Shown piece after piece: positions 1 through 5,015 of a stretch of DNA of 5,179 bases. A program made the position numbers and the translations under genes. Source of the stretch: Planctomycetota bacterium. Its GTDB lineage: Bacteria; Planctomycetota; Phycisphaerae; Sedimentisphaerales; Anaerobacaceae. The notes beneath the pieces were generated by a model that searched no databases, was not told the DNA's origin, and worked only from the letters and a program-made list of their open reading frames with translations. Within the stretch, counting starts at the first letter, position 1. Every line of letters begins with the position of its first letter. The stretch is taken from positions 1 through 5,179 of the forward strand of contig JAPLMV010000006.1 of the NCBI GenBank assembly GCA_026386835.1, in the 5' to 3' direction.

Positions 1-231
1 TCCTATCTCATCGAGGGTCGCCAGCAGACTATCAAGACGATTGGGACTGATGGCATCTTCGGGCAAATCCTCATTCATTTCTTCATAAGTCAGAAATCCC
101 TTTTTCTTGCCCTTTTCAATAATGGCCTCAATTTGGTCTTCAGTCTTTTTTTCCTTTGCTTTTTCCGTTGCAGCCAAAGACTCCTGCGGTTCGTTGCCTG
201 GTTTATTCGCCTTTATTCCCTTTTTTGCCAC
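1..231 (-). CDS. rpoD: RNA polymerase primary sigma factor RpoD, N-terminal fragment (runs off the left edge)
   Basis: This is the 5' end (77 codons) of a sigma-70 gene; the rest lies beyond the left edge. After a lysine-rich, low-complexity start, the translation contains IEKGKKKGFLTYEEMNEDLP followed by EDAISPNRLDSLLATLDEIG. This is the pattern of sigma-70 region 1.1 (K/RGxLTYEE, LPED, SPxxLDxLL, LxEIG), the acidic autoinhibitory domain found only in primary sigma factors. The protein recruits core RNA polymerase to housekeeping promoters. I chose the GTG at 231 because AGAGGT at 244-239 sits 7 nt upstream of it. An in-frame ATG at 255 would add MSFLEVLI but has no comparable ribosome binding site. 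The gene lies 74 nt downstream of dnaG on the same strand, with no terminator visible between them, so cotranscription is likely. The gene symbol rests on region 1.1 and on the dnaG neighbour; regions 2 to 4 are not in view. Confidence 0.9.
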   Translation of the reverse strand, partial: MAKKGIKANKPGNEPQESLAATEKAKEKKTEDQIEAIIEKGKKKGFLTYEEMNEDLPEDAISPNRLDSLLATLDEIG

Positions 232-238
232 AATTAAT

Positions 239-244
239 ACCTCT
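239..244 (-). promoter_or_regulatory. Shine-Dalgarno site that decides the rpoD start
   Basis: AGAGGT on the minus strand lies 7 nt before the GTG at 231. It falls inside the coding region that would result from using the upstream ATG at 255. This is the main reason to prefer the GTG start. Confidence 0.6.
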
Positions 245-305
245 AAAAAACTCATTATCCTGCTTGTTTCACAATGTTTTACGGTCATTTTGCTGCTATT
301 GTTCG

Positions 306-2120
306 TCAGACCATCCCAAGGTTATGTGGATTTTGCCTGACCGCTGCTTCGCAGGCATCGTGCAGAAATTTTTCCGGGTCATTTATCCCTTTGTTCGGAA
401 CTTGTTTTATCCTCGCATGGTACCGCTCAATAGCGTTCAAAGCCCCCGTCAGACGGGCATTGAAATTATCTTTTTCTTCGCCTGCCTGCGCCAATTTCAC
501 AATACAACTGCTCATTTCAACCGATTCGACCTTTGCCAAAAGGCCCGAAATCAGGGTATCGGCCTGCAAATGACCGGCGTTTAACATTTCAAAAAGCACC
601 GTTGCGATTTGTCTTAGTATTGGAACATCAAATATACCATGGGTAATTTTTTGTTTTGCCTGCTCAAAGAGCCCCGGCTCATTAAGCAGCACTTCGAGTA
701 TTTCCTGCTGAGCAGCAGCATAAAAACCACTGCCCAAATCAAAGCTCGATACTTTTTGATTTTCAATATGATGATAGCTTGCGGTCTTTGCGACACGTGC
801 GGTTCTTTTGGCTAATTCGGCATTTATCTCGGCAGATTCCATGCCGATAATCCGGGAAAGACGATTGATTATCAGGCCTTTATCGACTGCGGAAAGATTC
901 CCAGAATAAATAGCCGTCGCAACCGTCTGCATAAATTCTTCAATAGCGGCCTTGTTGTCGATGAGCGTGCCGTCGGCATCGAAATTATCGATTAACCGAT
1001 TCCACTTGAATTTAAGCACATCGACCGCACCGTCAATCAATTGTTCGAATTTATCTCTGCCGGCAACGAGGAGATAATCGCATGGGTCTTTGCCCTCCGG
1101 CACCGACGCAAGCTTGATATCTATGTGCTGCGAAAGACAGACTTCCAGTGCACGGTTGCCCGCTGCGATGCCCGCTATGTCGCTGTCAAAAAGAAGTACG
1201 ACCTTTTTGGCATACCGGCGAAGGATTCGACCGTGACCCACAGTCAAGCTCGTTCCTAGCGTGGCAACAACATTGGCACAGCCGAACTGATGCGCCATCA
1301 TACAGTCGGTATAGCCCTCGACGACAACGGCTGTTTCTGATGTTGCGATATGGCGGTGTGCCTGGTCCAGACCATAAAGCGAATTGCTTTTGTCAAACAG
1401 TACCGTGGTCGGCGAATTGATATATTTGGCGTCGGCGCCGTCGAGCGTTCGCCCGCCGAAACCGATAATTCTTCCGGTTACATCGCTGATTGGAAACATC
1501 AGCCGGTTTACGAATTTATCCTCAAACCCGCCATCCCTTCTCGATACGACCAGCCCGGCAGCAGTTAAAAGCTGGGTCGGGATTTTCTTTGCCATGGCTG
1601 CCTTTATCAGCTCGTTCTGCGAAACGGCAAGGCCTAACTGCCATTTTTTTACGCTGTCGGAATTTATTTTCCTCTCGGCAATGTAGTCGCGGGCGGATTT
1701 GCCTTTTTCAGGGTCGCTTAGATTTTCCTGAAAATGTTTCACCGCCCATGCGTTGACTTTTGCCAGCCTGTTGGGGTCGATGTCGGCTGCGCCGTCTGCG
1801 GATTTGCTCCTGGCAGCTCTGGAAGTTTTCAGAACTATCCCTGCTCGCTGAGCCAGCCGCTCTATGGCCTGCGGGAAAGTCAGGCTCTCTCGCATCTGAA
1901 TGAATTTGAATACGTCGCCGCCCGCACTGCATGCGAAACATTTGAATATCTGTTTGACGGGATTGACGTAGAGACTTGGCCGATGGTCTTCATGAAATGG
2001 GCACAGCCCCACCATCTCTCTTCCCTTTTTTGTCAGCGTCATATGCTCGCTTATCACGTCAACGATATCGTTAGCCTGCTGAACCTGAACAACGATTGTA
2101 TTATCAAACATCCCTGTCAT
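306..2120 (-). CDS. dnaG: DNA primase DnaG, complete
   Basis: The 604-residue protein has the full bacterial primase architecture at the usual family length. The N-terminal zinc-binding domain (about residues 36-70) has ligands C40, H43, C61 and C64 in CPFHEDHRPS and CFACSAGGDV. The catalytic core follows: the basic subdomain with NRLMFPISDVTGRIIGFGGR (about 205-224) and KYINSP, then the TOPRIM fold with EGYTD (268-272), TLGT (287-290), the metal-binding pair DSD (312-314) and GKDPCDYL (343-350). The C-terminal part (about 465-580) is helical and fits a DnaB-helicase interaction domain, though it is weakly conserved. DnaG synthesises RNA primers at the replication fork. The ATG at 2120 is used here; an ATG three codons later (2111) is an alternative, and neither has a strong ribosome binding site (only GGA about 7 nt before 2120). 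Most family members have DGD where this one has DSD; both aspartates remain, so activity is expected. It precedes rpoD, as in the macromolecular synthesis operon. Confidence 0.98.
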   Translation of the reverse strand: MTGMFDNTIVVQVQQANDIVDVISEHMTLTKKGREMVGLCPFHEDHRPSLYVNPVKQIFKCFACSAGGDVFKFIQMRESLTFPQAIERLAQRAGIVLKTSRAARSKSADGAADIDPNRLAKVNAWAVKHFQENLSDPEKGKSARDYIAERKINSDSVKKWQLGLAVSQNELIKAAMAKKIPTQLLTAAGLVVSRRDGGFEDKFVNRLMFPISDVTGRIIGFGGRTLDGADAKYINSPTTVLFDKSNSLYGLDQAHRHIATSETAVVVEGYTDCMMAHQFGCANVVATLGTSLTVGHGRILRRYAKKVVLLFDSDIAGIAAGNRALEVCLSQHIDIKLASVPEGKDPCDYLLVAGRDKFEQLIDGAVDVLKFKWNRLIDNFDADGTLIDNKAAIEEFMQTVATAIYSGNLSAVDKGLIINRLSRIIGMESAEINAELAKRTARVAKTASYHHIENQKVSSFDLGSGFYAAAQQEILEVLLNEPGLFEQAKQKITHGIFDVPILRQIATVLFEMLNAGHLQADTLISGLLAKVESVEMSSCIVKLAQAGEEKDNFNARLTGALNAIERYHARIKQVPNKGINDPEKFLHDACEAAVRQNPHNLGMV

Positions 2121-2142
2121 GTATTATTCCGGGTTTCCTAAA

Positions 2143-2202
2143 TCAATAGGGCCGTTTGCCCCAAGGATAAACAATAATTAAAAAACTAAATAGATAGATC
2201 AC
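2143..2202 (-). CDS. Candidate 19-residue leader peptide upstream of dnaG
   Basis: A short frame with GTG at 2202 encodes MIYLFSFLIIVYPWGKRPY and stops with TGA at 2145-2143. It is preceded by a near-perfect Shine-Dalgarno site, AAAGGAG (2217-2211), at 8 nt spacing. It lies between the predicted dnaG promoter and dnaG itself, and its stop is 22 nt before the dnaG ATG. The peptide is hydrophobic and aromatic with a basic proline-containing end. By contrast, the dnaG start has only a weak ribosome binding site, so translation of this leader could feed or regulate dnaG by coupling or attenuation. It is too short to compare with any family and I do not recognise it. It could also be a chance frame behind a chance purine run. 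Confidence 0.4.
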   Translation of the reverse strand: MIYLFSFLIIVYPWGKRPY

Positions 2203-2210
2203 CTTGCACA

Positions 2211-2217
2211 CTCCTTT
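2211..2217 (-). promoter_or_regulatory. Strong Shine-Dalgarno site of the dnaG leader ORF
   Basis: AAAGGAG on the minus strand is 8 nt upstream of GTG at 2202. It is stronger than the site in front of dnaG itself, which is why the short frame deserves an entry. Confidence 0.45.
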
Positions 2218-2235
2218 ATAGGAAATGACTACATA

Positions 2236-2263
2236 AGTATAGTACGATTTGCCCAAAAGTCAA
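2236..2263 (-). promoter_or_regulatory. Sigma-70-type promoter for dnaG(-rpoD)
   Basis: On the minus strand TTGACT (2263-2258) and TATACT (2241-2236) are separated by 16 bp. Each box matches the consensus at five of six positions. Transcription would begin near 2229, giving a 5' leader of about 108 nt before dnaG that includes the short leader ORF. No other pair this good was seen between dnaG and the repeats upstream. Confidence 0.65.
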
Positions 2264-2295
2264 ATAATAAGACAAAAAGGCCGATTTTAATACTG

Positions 2296-2319
2296 AAAAA
2301 GGGCATTTGTATTGCCTTT
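2296..2319 (-). terminator. Weak terminator-like hairpin upstream of the dnaG promoter
   Basis: Reading the minus strand, AAAGGCA (2319-2313) pairs with TGCC and TTT (2305-2296) around a 7-nt loop, with one bulged C, and ends in a run of five T. It would separate dnaG transcription from anything coming through the repeat region. The stem is short and the T run doubles as part of the stem, so it may be inefficient or fortuitous. Confidence 0.35.
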
Positions 2320-2366
2320 GGACACCTGGTGAAATAGGACTAAACAGCAATCCATTTGCAATGTGG

Positions 2367-2386
2367 CACAGCCGCCCCCGGCTGTG
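2367..2386. repeat. Perfect 8-bp inverted repeat, CACAGCCG / CGGCTGTG
   Basis: CACAGCCG (2367-2374) and CGGCTGTG (2379-2386) form a perfect stem with a CCCC loop. It is GC-rich in an otherwise AT-rich spacer and has no T run on either side, so it does not look like an ordinary intrinsic terminator. I believe similar units occur many times in some environmental genomes, but this is from memory. Confidence 0.6.
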
Positions 2387-2390
2387 ATTG

Positions 2391-2414
2391 CCCCGTATTA
2401 TCCATAGTACGGGG
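2391..2414. repeat. Inverted repeat CCCCGTA / TACGGGG
   Basis: CCCCGTA (2391-2397) and TACGGGG (2408-2414) are perfectly complementary. In plus-strand RNA the stem extends to ten pairs through one U-G wobble, leaving a UCCA loop. In minus-strand RNA that pair becomes a C-A mismatch, so the hairpin is better on the plus strand. Confidence 0.55.
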
Positions 2415-2439
2415 TCATTCCGAACGCAGTGAGGGACCC
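2412..2439. repeat. REP-like unit bounded by GGGTC / GACCC
   Basis: GGGTC (2412-2416) and GACCC (2435-2439) bracket ATTCCGAACGCAGTGAGG. Sequences of the type TCATTCCGAACGnAGTGAGG are dispersed in many bacterial genomes and give rise to spurious ORFs; that recognition is from memory. The unit partly overlaps the preceding hairpin. Confidence 0.5.
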
Positions 2440-2450
2440 GCAAATTCACT

Positions 2451-2465
2451 GGCCGCATAGCGGCC
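2451..2465. repeat. Perfect palindrome GGCCGC-ATA-GCGGCC
   Basis: Six perfect GC pairs flank a 3-nt centre. It sits directly between the REP-like unit and the heptamer array, and has no T run on either strand. Confidence 0.55.
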
Positions 2466-2474
2466 TACCTCGAA

Positions 2475-2502
2475 ATTCTGACTACCGAATCCTGACTCCT
2501 GA
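2475..2502. repeat. Degenerate 7-bp tandem repeat, four units
   Basis: The four consecutive heptamers are ATTCTGA, CTACCGA, ATCCTGA and CTCCTGA, consensus (A/C)TCCTGA. Short tandemly repeated heptamers of this type are known from cyanobacteria and some other genomes, where they expand or contract by slippage. Confidence 0.6.
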
Positions 2503-2511
2503 ATGCACCCT

Positions 2512-2565
2512 TTCACACTTTTCCCACTCTTCAAACCCTTCTCACCCTTCGCACTATTCGCACTT
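2512..2565. repeat. Degenerate 9-bp tandem repeat, six units
   Basis: Six uninterrupted nonamers run TTCACACTT, TTCCCACTC, TTCAAACCC, TTCTCACCC, TTCGCACTA and TTCGCACTT, consensus TTCNCACYY. All six start with TTC, keep A at position 6 and C at position 7, and vary at position 4 and the last two. This is not a CRISPR: there are no spacers and the unit is too short. Confidence 0.7.
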
Positions 2566-2587
2566 TTTGTTATTCCGCCATAAAATC

Positions 2588-2628
2588 TGCCTGCCCTCGA
2601 ATGCCTGCCCCAGCACGTCTTAGGCAGG
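2588..2628. repeat. 9-bp direct repeat and 6-bp inverted repeat
   Basis: TGCCTGCCC occurs at 2588-2596 and 2602-2610, separated by TCGAA. CCTGCC (2604-2609) in the second copy can pair with GGCAGG (2623-2628) across a 13-nt loop. It reads as another fragment of a dispersed repeat. Confidence 0.4.
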
Positions 2629-2705
2629 GGTCGTTATCGGCGGTCGGGTCAAATTGAAACTTCATAACTGGTTTTAACCACAGATTATCGTTAAACTTTT
2701 TATTT

Positions 2706-4133
2706 TCATTTCTTTTTTCCATGTTTCGAGTTGTTTACTTTTCGATTGGTTTTCTTAGAATTATTCTTATGTAAACTCATACATCGGTTTAATGTTTTTG
2801 AAAGCTGATCTCGTGAACCATCACTGTTTGCCCATCTATTAGCTTCTTCCAACATATTTTTATCTGGGATTTGCCCAGCGATTAGCCTATATATGACTTT
2901 CAAGAAAACAATCCCCTCAAATTGTTCTAGAGAATCAACATAATCTGACCAGTTTACCAAATCATCCCATTTTAAGGTTGTATATGTTTTATCGTTTAGT
3001 ATGATTTTTAATGATTCATAGAAATTACTCCAATGCCCTTGTATATATGATAGAAAAGCATGGTTCAAAAAAATGTTGGCTCGGAAAGCTGAAGGGACTT
3101 GTTGCCCACTTTTTTCTATATTATGGACTTTATCAACTGCCATTTTAGTCAATTCAACTGCCCCGTTAACATCTCCAACCAGAAATCTAACTCTTGCTAC
3201 TGAAAGAGCAACGTCTGGAAACTGGTCGAAATAACAAATGGTTGTTTCGGCAACTTGTTTTATTTCATTTAATTCTTCATAAGGAGGTATCTTCGCTGCC
3301 GGAAAACGGGCTTTGGTAAGCCTGCTATGCATATCTAAATTCCTGACCTGAAGACGTGGTGGCTGTGAAGGACTAAGTGTCGCTTCCAAAGCATTATCAA
3401 GGTATCTTAATATAATAGCAGCGTCTTCGTATTTTTCAGAATGAAAAAGCGTCGTTCCAACAAGCAGAAGTATAATGTCCCGAAGGCTTTGTGCATGTGT
3501 ATCAAGAATTTCCAATAGATTTTTACTTTGAGTTATTTTAGGAAACATTATCACTTGATGGAATACATTTTTCATAAAAGCATCATATTGTGGCTTTGAT
3601 TCGATACGTATCCTAATTTCTTTATGGGAGGTAGGATTTGCTTGCATAGTTTCCTGAATAGAAGCAAGTATTTGGAATTTGTATCTTTTTGCAAATGTCA
3701 CAGCCTTATTGTTTTCGTGAGAGAAGACCGATGGAACAAATCGCAACTTTACTTTCTTTTGTATTTTATTATCTCTGAATAAATCCCTTAATATGTCTTG
3801 GGTTTTCCTCCAATCATCTTGTTTGATTTTGTCTCCTTCATAAGCAATTCCAATTTTATATCCTGTGCCAGTTCTCAAATATATCTGCGTCGAAAGTAAC
3901 CAAACCAGGAAACAAATCGTTGGCAAAACAACAAGATAACCGAATTGCCAAAATGGATATATATATTCTCCTTCTTTAGCATGGGATTGTGGGTAAATCT
4001 GTAAATAAATTAAGGCAATCGCCGTGACCAATCCTATGGCAACAGACTTCGAGCATCCCTTCCAACTCAGCCAAGGACCTGGAGATTTAATATGGTCTAT
4101 TAAAAACGTTATATTTAAGTCTTTCATATTCAC
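2706..4133 (-). CDS. Membrane-anchored protein of unknown function with probable TPR-type helical repeats
   Basis: I do not recognise this 475-residue protein. It has two hydrophobic segments near the N terminus, at about residues 30-47 and 62-85, joined by a short polar loop. Next comes an alpha/beta-looking stretch (about 91-180) starting GYKIGIAYEGD, with alternating strands and amphipathic helices, which might be a nucleotide- or ligand-binding type fold. The C-terminal half is mostly helical; 216-249 and 305-336 have the spacing of TPR units (GTTLFHSEKYEDAAIILRYL; RVRFLVGDVNGAVELTKMAV). The tail (455-475) is polar and lysine- and asparagine-rich. No catalytic motif is evident. The start is GTG at 4133, overlapping the stop of the upstream gene as GTGA; an ATG two codons on (4127) is possible. 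No clear ribosome binding site precedes either, so translational coupling is likely. The DNA is strikingly AT-rich beside dnaG (16 G+C in 3001-3060 against 39 in 1741-1800), consistent with transfer. A membrane-tethered scaffold or sensor is a guess. Confidence 0.8.
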   Translation of the reverse strand: MNMKDLNITFLIDHIKSPGPWLSWKGCSKSVAIGLVTAIALIYLQIYPQSHAKEGEYIYPFWQFGYLVVLPTICFLVWLLSTQIYLRTGTGYKIGIAYEGDKIKQDDWRKTQDILRDLFRDNKIQKKVKLRFVPSVFSHENNKAVTFAKRYKFQILASIQETMQANPTSHKEIRIRIESKPQYDAFMKNVFHQVIMFPKITQSKNLLEILDTHAQSLRDIILLLVGTTLFHSEKYEDAAIILRYLDNALEATLSPSQPPRLQVRNLDMHSRLTKARFPAAKIPPYEELNEIKQVAETTICYFDQFPDVALSVARVRFLVGDVNGAVELTKMAVDKVHNIEKSGQQVPSAFRANIFLNHAFLSYIQGHWSNFYESLKIILNDKTYTTLKWDDLVNWSDYVDSLEQFEGIVFLKVIYRLIAGQIPDKNMLEEANRWANSDGSRDQLSKTLNRCMSLHKNNSKKTNRKVNNSKHGKKK

Positions 4134-4417
4134 AAGTTGGCGGATAATTTTTCTTTATAAGCTATGACATGTGTTCCTTGTTCTTTCTCATCTCGATAAT
4201 TCATATGGAAGTTTTCGATAAGTTCGTTCTTGAGCCAGTTGGCTTCTTCAACAGAATCAAGCTCTCTGGCAATCCATATATCACGAATTTTATCGATGCC
4301 GAAAGTTTGCAAACAGCGTTCAATATCGTTTGTAGTAGCAATATACCAATCATTTGGTTTTCCACCGCATAGCTCTAAATGACGAACAATCGCTGTTAGT
4401 GCTTTTTCTTTATTCAT
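4130..4417 (-). CDS. Small GIY-YIG-like protein, probably degenerate
   Basis: This 95-residue protein resembles, from memory, a family of small uncharacterised proteins with a compact GIY-YIG-type core. The segment NDWYIATTNDIERCL (about residues 22-36) corresponds to the family pattern WYxGITxDPxxRL. A helix with acidic residues follows (SVEEANWLKNELIENF, 55-70), and the chain ends in a strand (THVIAYKEK). In true GIY-YIG endonucleases the Tyr, a conserved Gly, an Arg and a Glu matter. Here Tyr25, Arg34 and a candidate Glu65 are present, but alanine replaces the expected glycine at 27, so nuclease activity is doubtful. The ATG at 4417 is preceded by TGGAG at 7 nt. The stop overlaps the start of the next gene by 4 nt, so the two proteins are likely made together and may act together. 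The fold assignment is moderate; the gene itself is fairly secure. Confidence 0.75.
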   Translation of the reverse strand: MNKEKALTAIVRHLELCGGKPNDWYIATTNDIERCLQTFGIDKIRDIWIARELDSVEEANWLKNELIENFHMNYRDEKEQGTHVIAYKEKLSANL

Positions 4418-4438
4418 TAAAATTCTCCAGCAAATGTT

Positions 4439-4466
4439 TTTATAAGTAACAATATAGATAAGTCAT
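4439..4466 (-). promoter_or_regulatory. Possible promoter for the two-gene accessory operon
   Basis: On the minus strand ATGACT (4466-4461) and TATAAA (4444-4439) are separated by 16 bp. The -10 box matches at five of six positions and the -35 box at four. Initiation near 4432 would leave about 15 nt before the ATG at 4417, with the TGGAG ribosome binding site included. AT-rich DNA throws up such pairs easily. Confidence 0.3.
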
Positions 4467-4504
4467 ATCAGCAATTTTAGAGGTCACTTATTATCATTCC
4501 AGAT

Positions 4505-4531
4505 TCATATCACCTTAAATTCAATCTTTGC
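4505..4531 (-). repeat. Direct repeat, copy 1 (AKIEFKVI-stop)
   Basis: The 27 bp coding for AKIEFKVI plus TGA match 4807-4833 at 25 of 27 positions. The copies lie 302 bp apart in direct orientation and flank the HARE gene. Confidence 0.75.
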
Positions 4532-4579
4532 CGGCTCCATTTGCAGGGCGGTGTTTGTCTTTAACTGGTCGTTGTTCAT
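4505..4579 (-). CDS. Mini-ORF of 24 codons ending in AKIEFKVI, overlapping the HARE gene
   Basis: The peptide begins MNNDQLKTNTALQMEP and ends AKIEFKVI. Its ATG at 4579 overlaps the stop of the upstream HARE gene as ATGA, and AGGA (4591-4588) lies 8 nt before it. Both are signs of a translated downstream cistron. Its last eight codons plus stop recur at 4807-4833 with only two base changes, both at synonymous third positions (GCA/GCG and GAA/GAG), and similarity ends right after the stop. That pattern points to selection on the peptide. I do not recognise the peptide. It could instead be the surviving C-terminal scrap of a larger duplicated gene. Confidence 0.5.
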   Translation of the reverse strand: MNNDQLKTNTALQMEPAKIEFKVI

Positions 4580-4782
4580 TCAACGATTCCTACCAACGAA
4601 CCTTTTCGAGTAAATAGTTGAGGATAATTCTTTGCTCTTCCATGGATTTGAAAAGCGGTTACTTCGGTTCTATCCTTTTTTGCATATAACCGCTGACGAT
4701 TAATCTCGTCCGCTACTTCCTGGGTTTTCATCTCATGCCCATTTTCGCGTAAGACTTGAATTATTGCCTCGTGTAAATACAT
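4576..4782 (-). CDS. Stand-alone HARE-type winged-helix domain protein
   Basis: This 68-residue protein is a single domain that fits the HARE-HTH (HB1, ASXL, restriction endonuclease) winged-helix pattern. The first helix is LHEAIIQVLRENG (3-15), then a second helix is MKTQEVADEINRQRLY (18-33), a putative recognition helix lies in the segment EVTAFQIHGRAKNYPQLF (40-57), and the wing is TRKGSLVGIV (58-67). In the family such domains are thought to bind DNA, perhaps modified bases, and are usually attached to restriction, methylation or RNA polymerase subunits. Here the domain stands alone, so it may be a small regulator or a detached specificity module. The ATG at 4782 has a strong GGAGG site (4795-4791) 8 nt upstream. 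Its stop overlaps the 24-codon mini-ORF (ATGA). It begins 24 nt after the end of the broken frame upstream, suggesting one transcript. The fold assignment is from memory. Confidence 0.75.
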   Translation of the reverse strand: MYLHEAIIQVLRENGHEMKTQEVADEINRQRLYAKKDRTEVTAFQIHGRAKNYPQLFTRKGSLVGIVE

Positions 4783-4790
4783 TTATTCTG

Positions 4791-4795
4791 CCTCC
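4791..4795 (-). promoter_or_regulatory. Ribosome binding site of the HARE-domain gene
   Basis: GGAGG on the minus strand sits 8 nt before the ATG at 4782. This fixes the start and makes the short gene credible. Confidence 0.6.
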
Positions 4796-4806
4796 GTTCT
4801 TTCATG

Positions 4807-4833
4807 TCATATCACCTTAAACTCAATCTTCGC
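4807..4833 (-). repeat. Direct repeat, copy 2 (AKIEFKVI-stop)
   Basis: This copy matches 4505-4531 at 25 of 27 positions, with both differences synonymous in the shared reading frame. Confidence 0.75.
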
Positions 4834-4866
4834 CGCATCTTCTTTTTTCGTTTCTGGCGACATACA

Positions 4867-4887
4867 CTATCCGCTATACGCAATACG
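4867..4887. repeat. 7-bp tandem repeat, three units
   Basis: CTATCCG, CTATACG and CAATACG follow each other directly, consensus C(T/A)ATACG. A fourth, poor unit may lie at 4860-4866. The array differs in sequence from the heptamers at 2475-2502, and on the minus strand its last unit supplies the in-frame TAG. Confidence 0.55.
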
Positions 4888-4922
4888 ACAAAATTCCGTG
4901 TCTTTTGCTTGGCTTAATAATG

Positions 4923-4958
4923 AAGGCCGAAGGCATTCGCGGACAAGGCAACGGCCTT
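4923..4958. repeat. 7-bp inverted repeat AAGGCCG / CGGCCTT
   Basis: AAGGCCG (4923-4929) and CGGCCTT (4952-4958) are perfectly complementary around a 22-nt loop. On the plus strand two more T follow the stem, but no plus-strand gene ends here. A smaller CTTGC/GCAAG pair lies at 4987-5004. Confidence 0.4.
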
Positions 4959-5015
4959 TTGAAGAAGCTCGCTTCGGGAAAAAGGTCTTGCCGAAGAACG
5001 CAAGCCGAGCAAAAA

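Larger units (their letters stand above)
2320..2705. other. Gene-free, repeat-rich spacer between dnaG and the accessory operon
   Basis: No believable gene was found in this stretch on either strand. The two frames that span parts of it translate repeat units (for example RVPHCVRND and runs of SHFSHSS-like residues), a typical artefact of dispersed bacterial repeats. It contains, left to right, an 8-bp hairpin, a 7-bp (10-bp with a wobble) hairpin, a REP-like 28-bp unit, a perfect GGCCGC palindrome, four heptamers, six nonamers, a 9-bp direct repeat and a 6-bp inverted repeat, each listed separately. From 2631 to 2705 I see only AT-rich sequence with a short TGGTT/AACCA symmetry. Confidence 0.7.

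Noticed and set aside
107..584. Three overlapping plus-strand frames at the left end
   Set aside because: They lie antisense to rpoD and the end of dnaG, both with clear family motifs, and show no domain or ribosome binding site of their own.
1041..2141. Several plus-strand frames and one minus-strand frame inside dnaG
   Set aside because: All are shadows of the dnaG reading frame; their translations are low-complexity or arginine- and proline-rich with no recognisable motif.
2216..2458. An 80-codon minus-strand frame upstream of dnaG
   Set aside because: It runs through the hairpins and REP-like unit (RVPHCVRND is typical of translated repeats) and covers the predicted dnaG promoter.
2367..2465. 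Intrinsic terminators for the upstream operon
   Set aside because: The stems are strong, but none is followed by a T run on the minus strand, so they fit dispersed palindromic repeats better.
2512..2565. Possible CRISPR array
   Set aside because: The 9-bp units are contiguous with no spacers, far too short for CRISPR repeats, and no cas gene is present.
2429..2623. A 64-codon plus-strand frame over the repeat island
   Set aside because: It is made of translated 7-bp and 9-bp repeats (serine-histidine-phenylalanine runs) and has no protein-like character.
4169..4372. A 67-codon plus-strand frame opposite the GIY-YIG-like gene
   Set aside because: It is antisense to a gene with a good ribosome binding site and operon overlap, and has no supporting signal itself.
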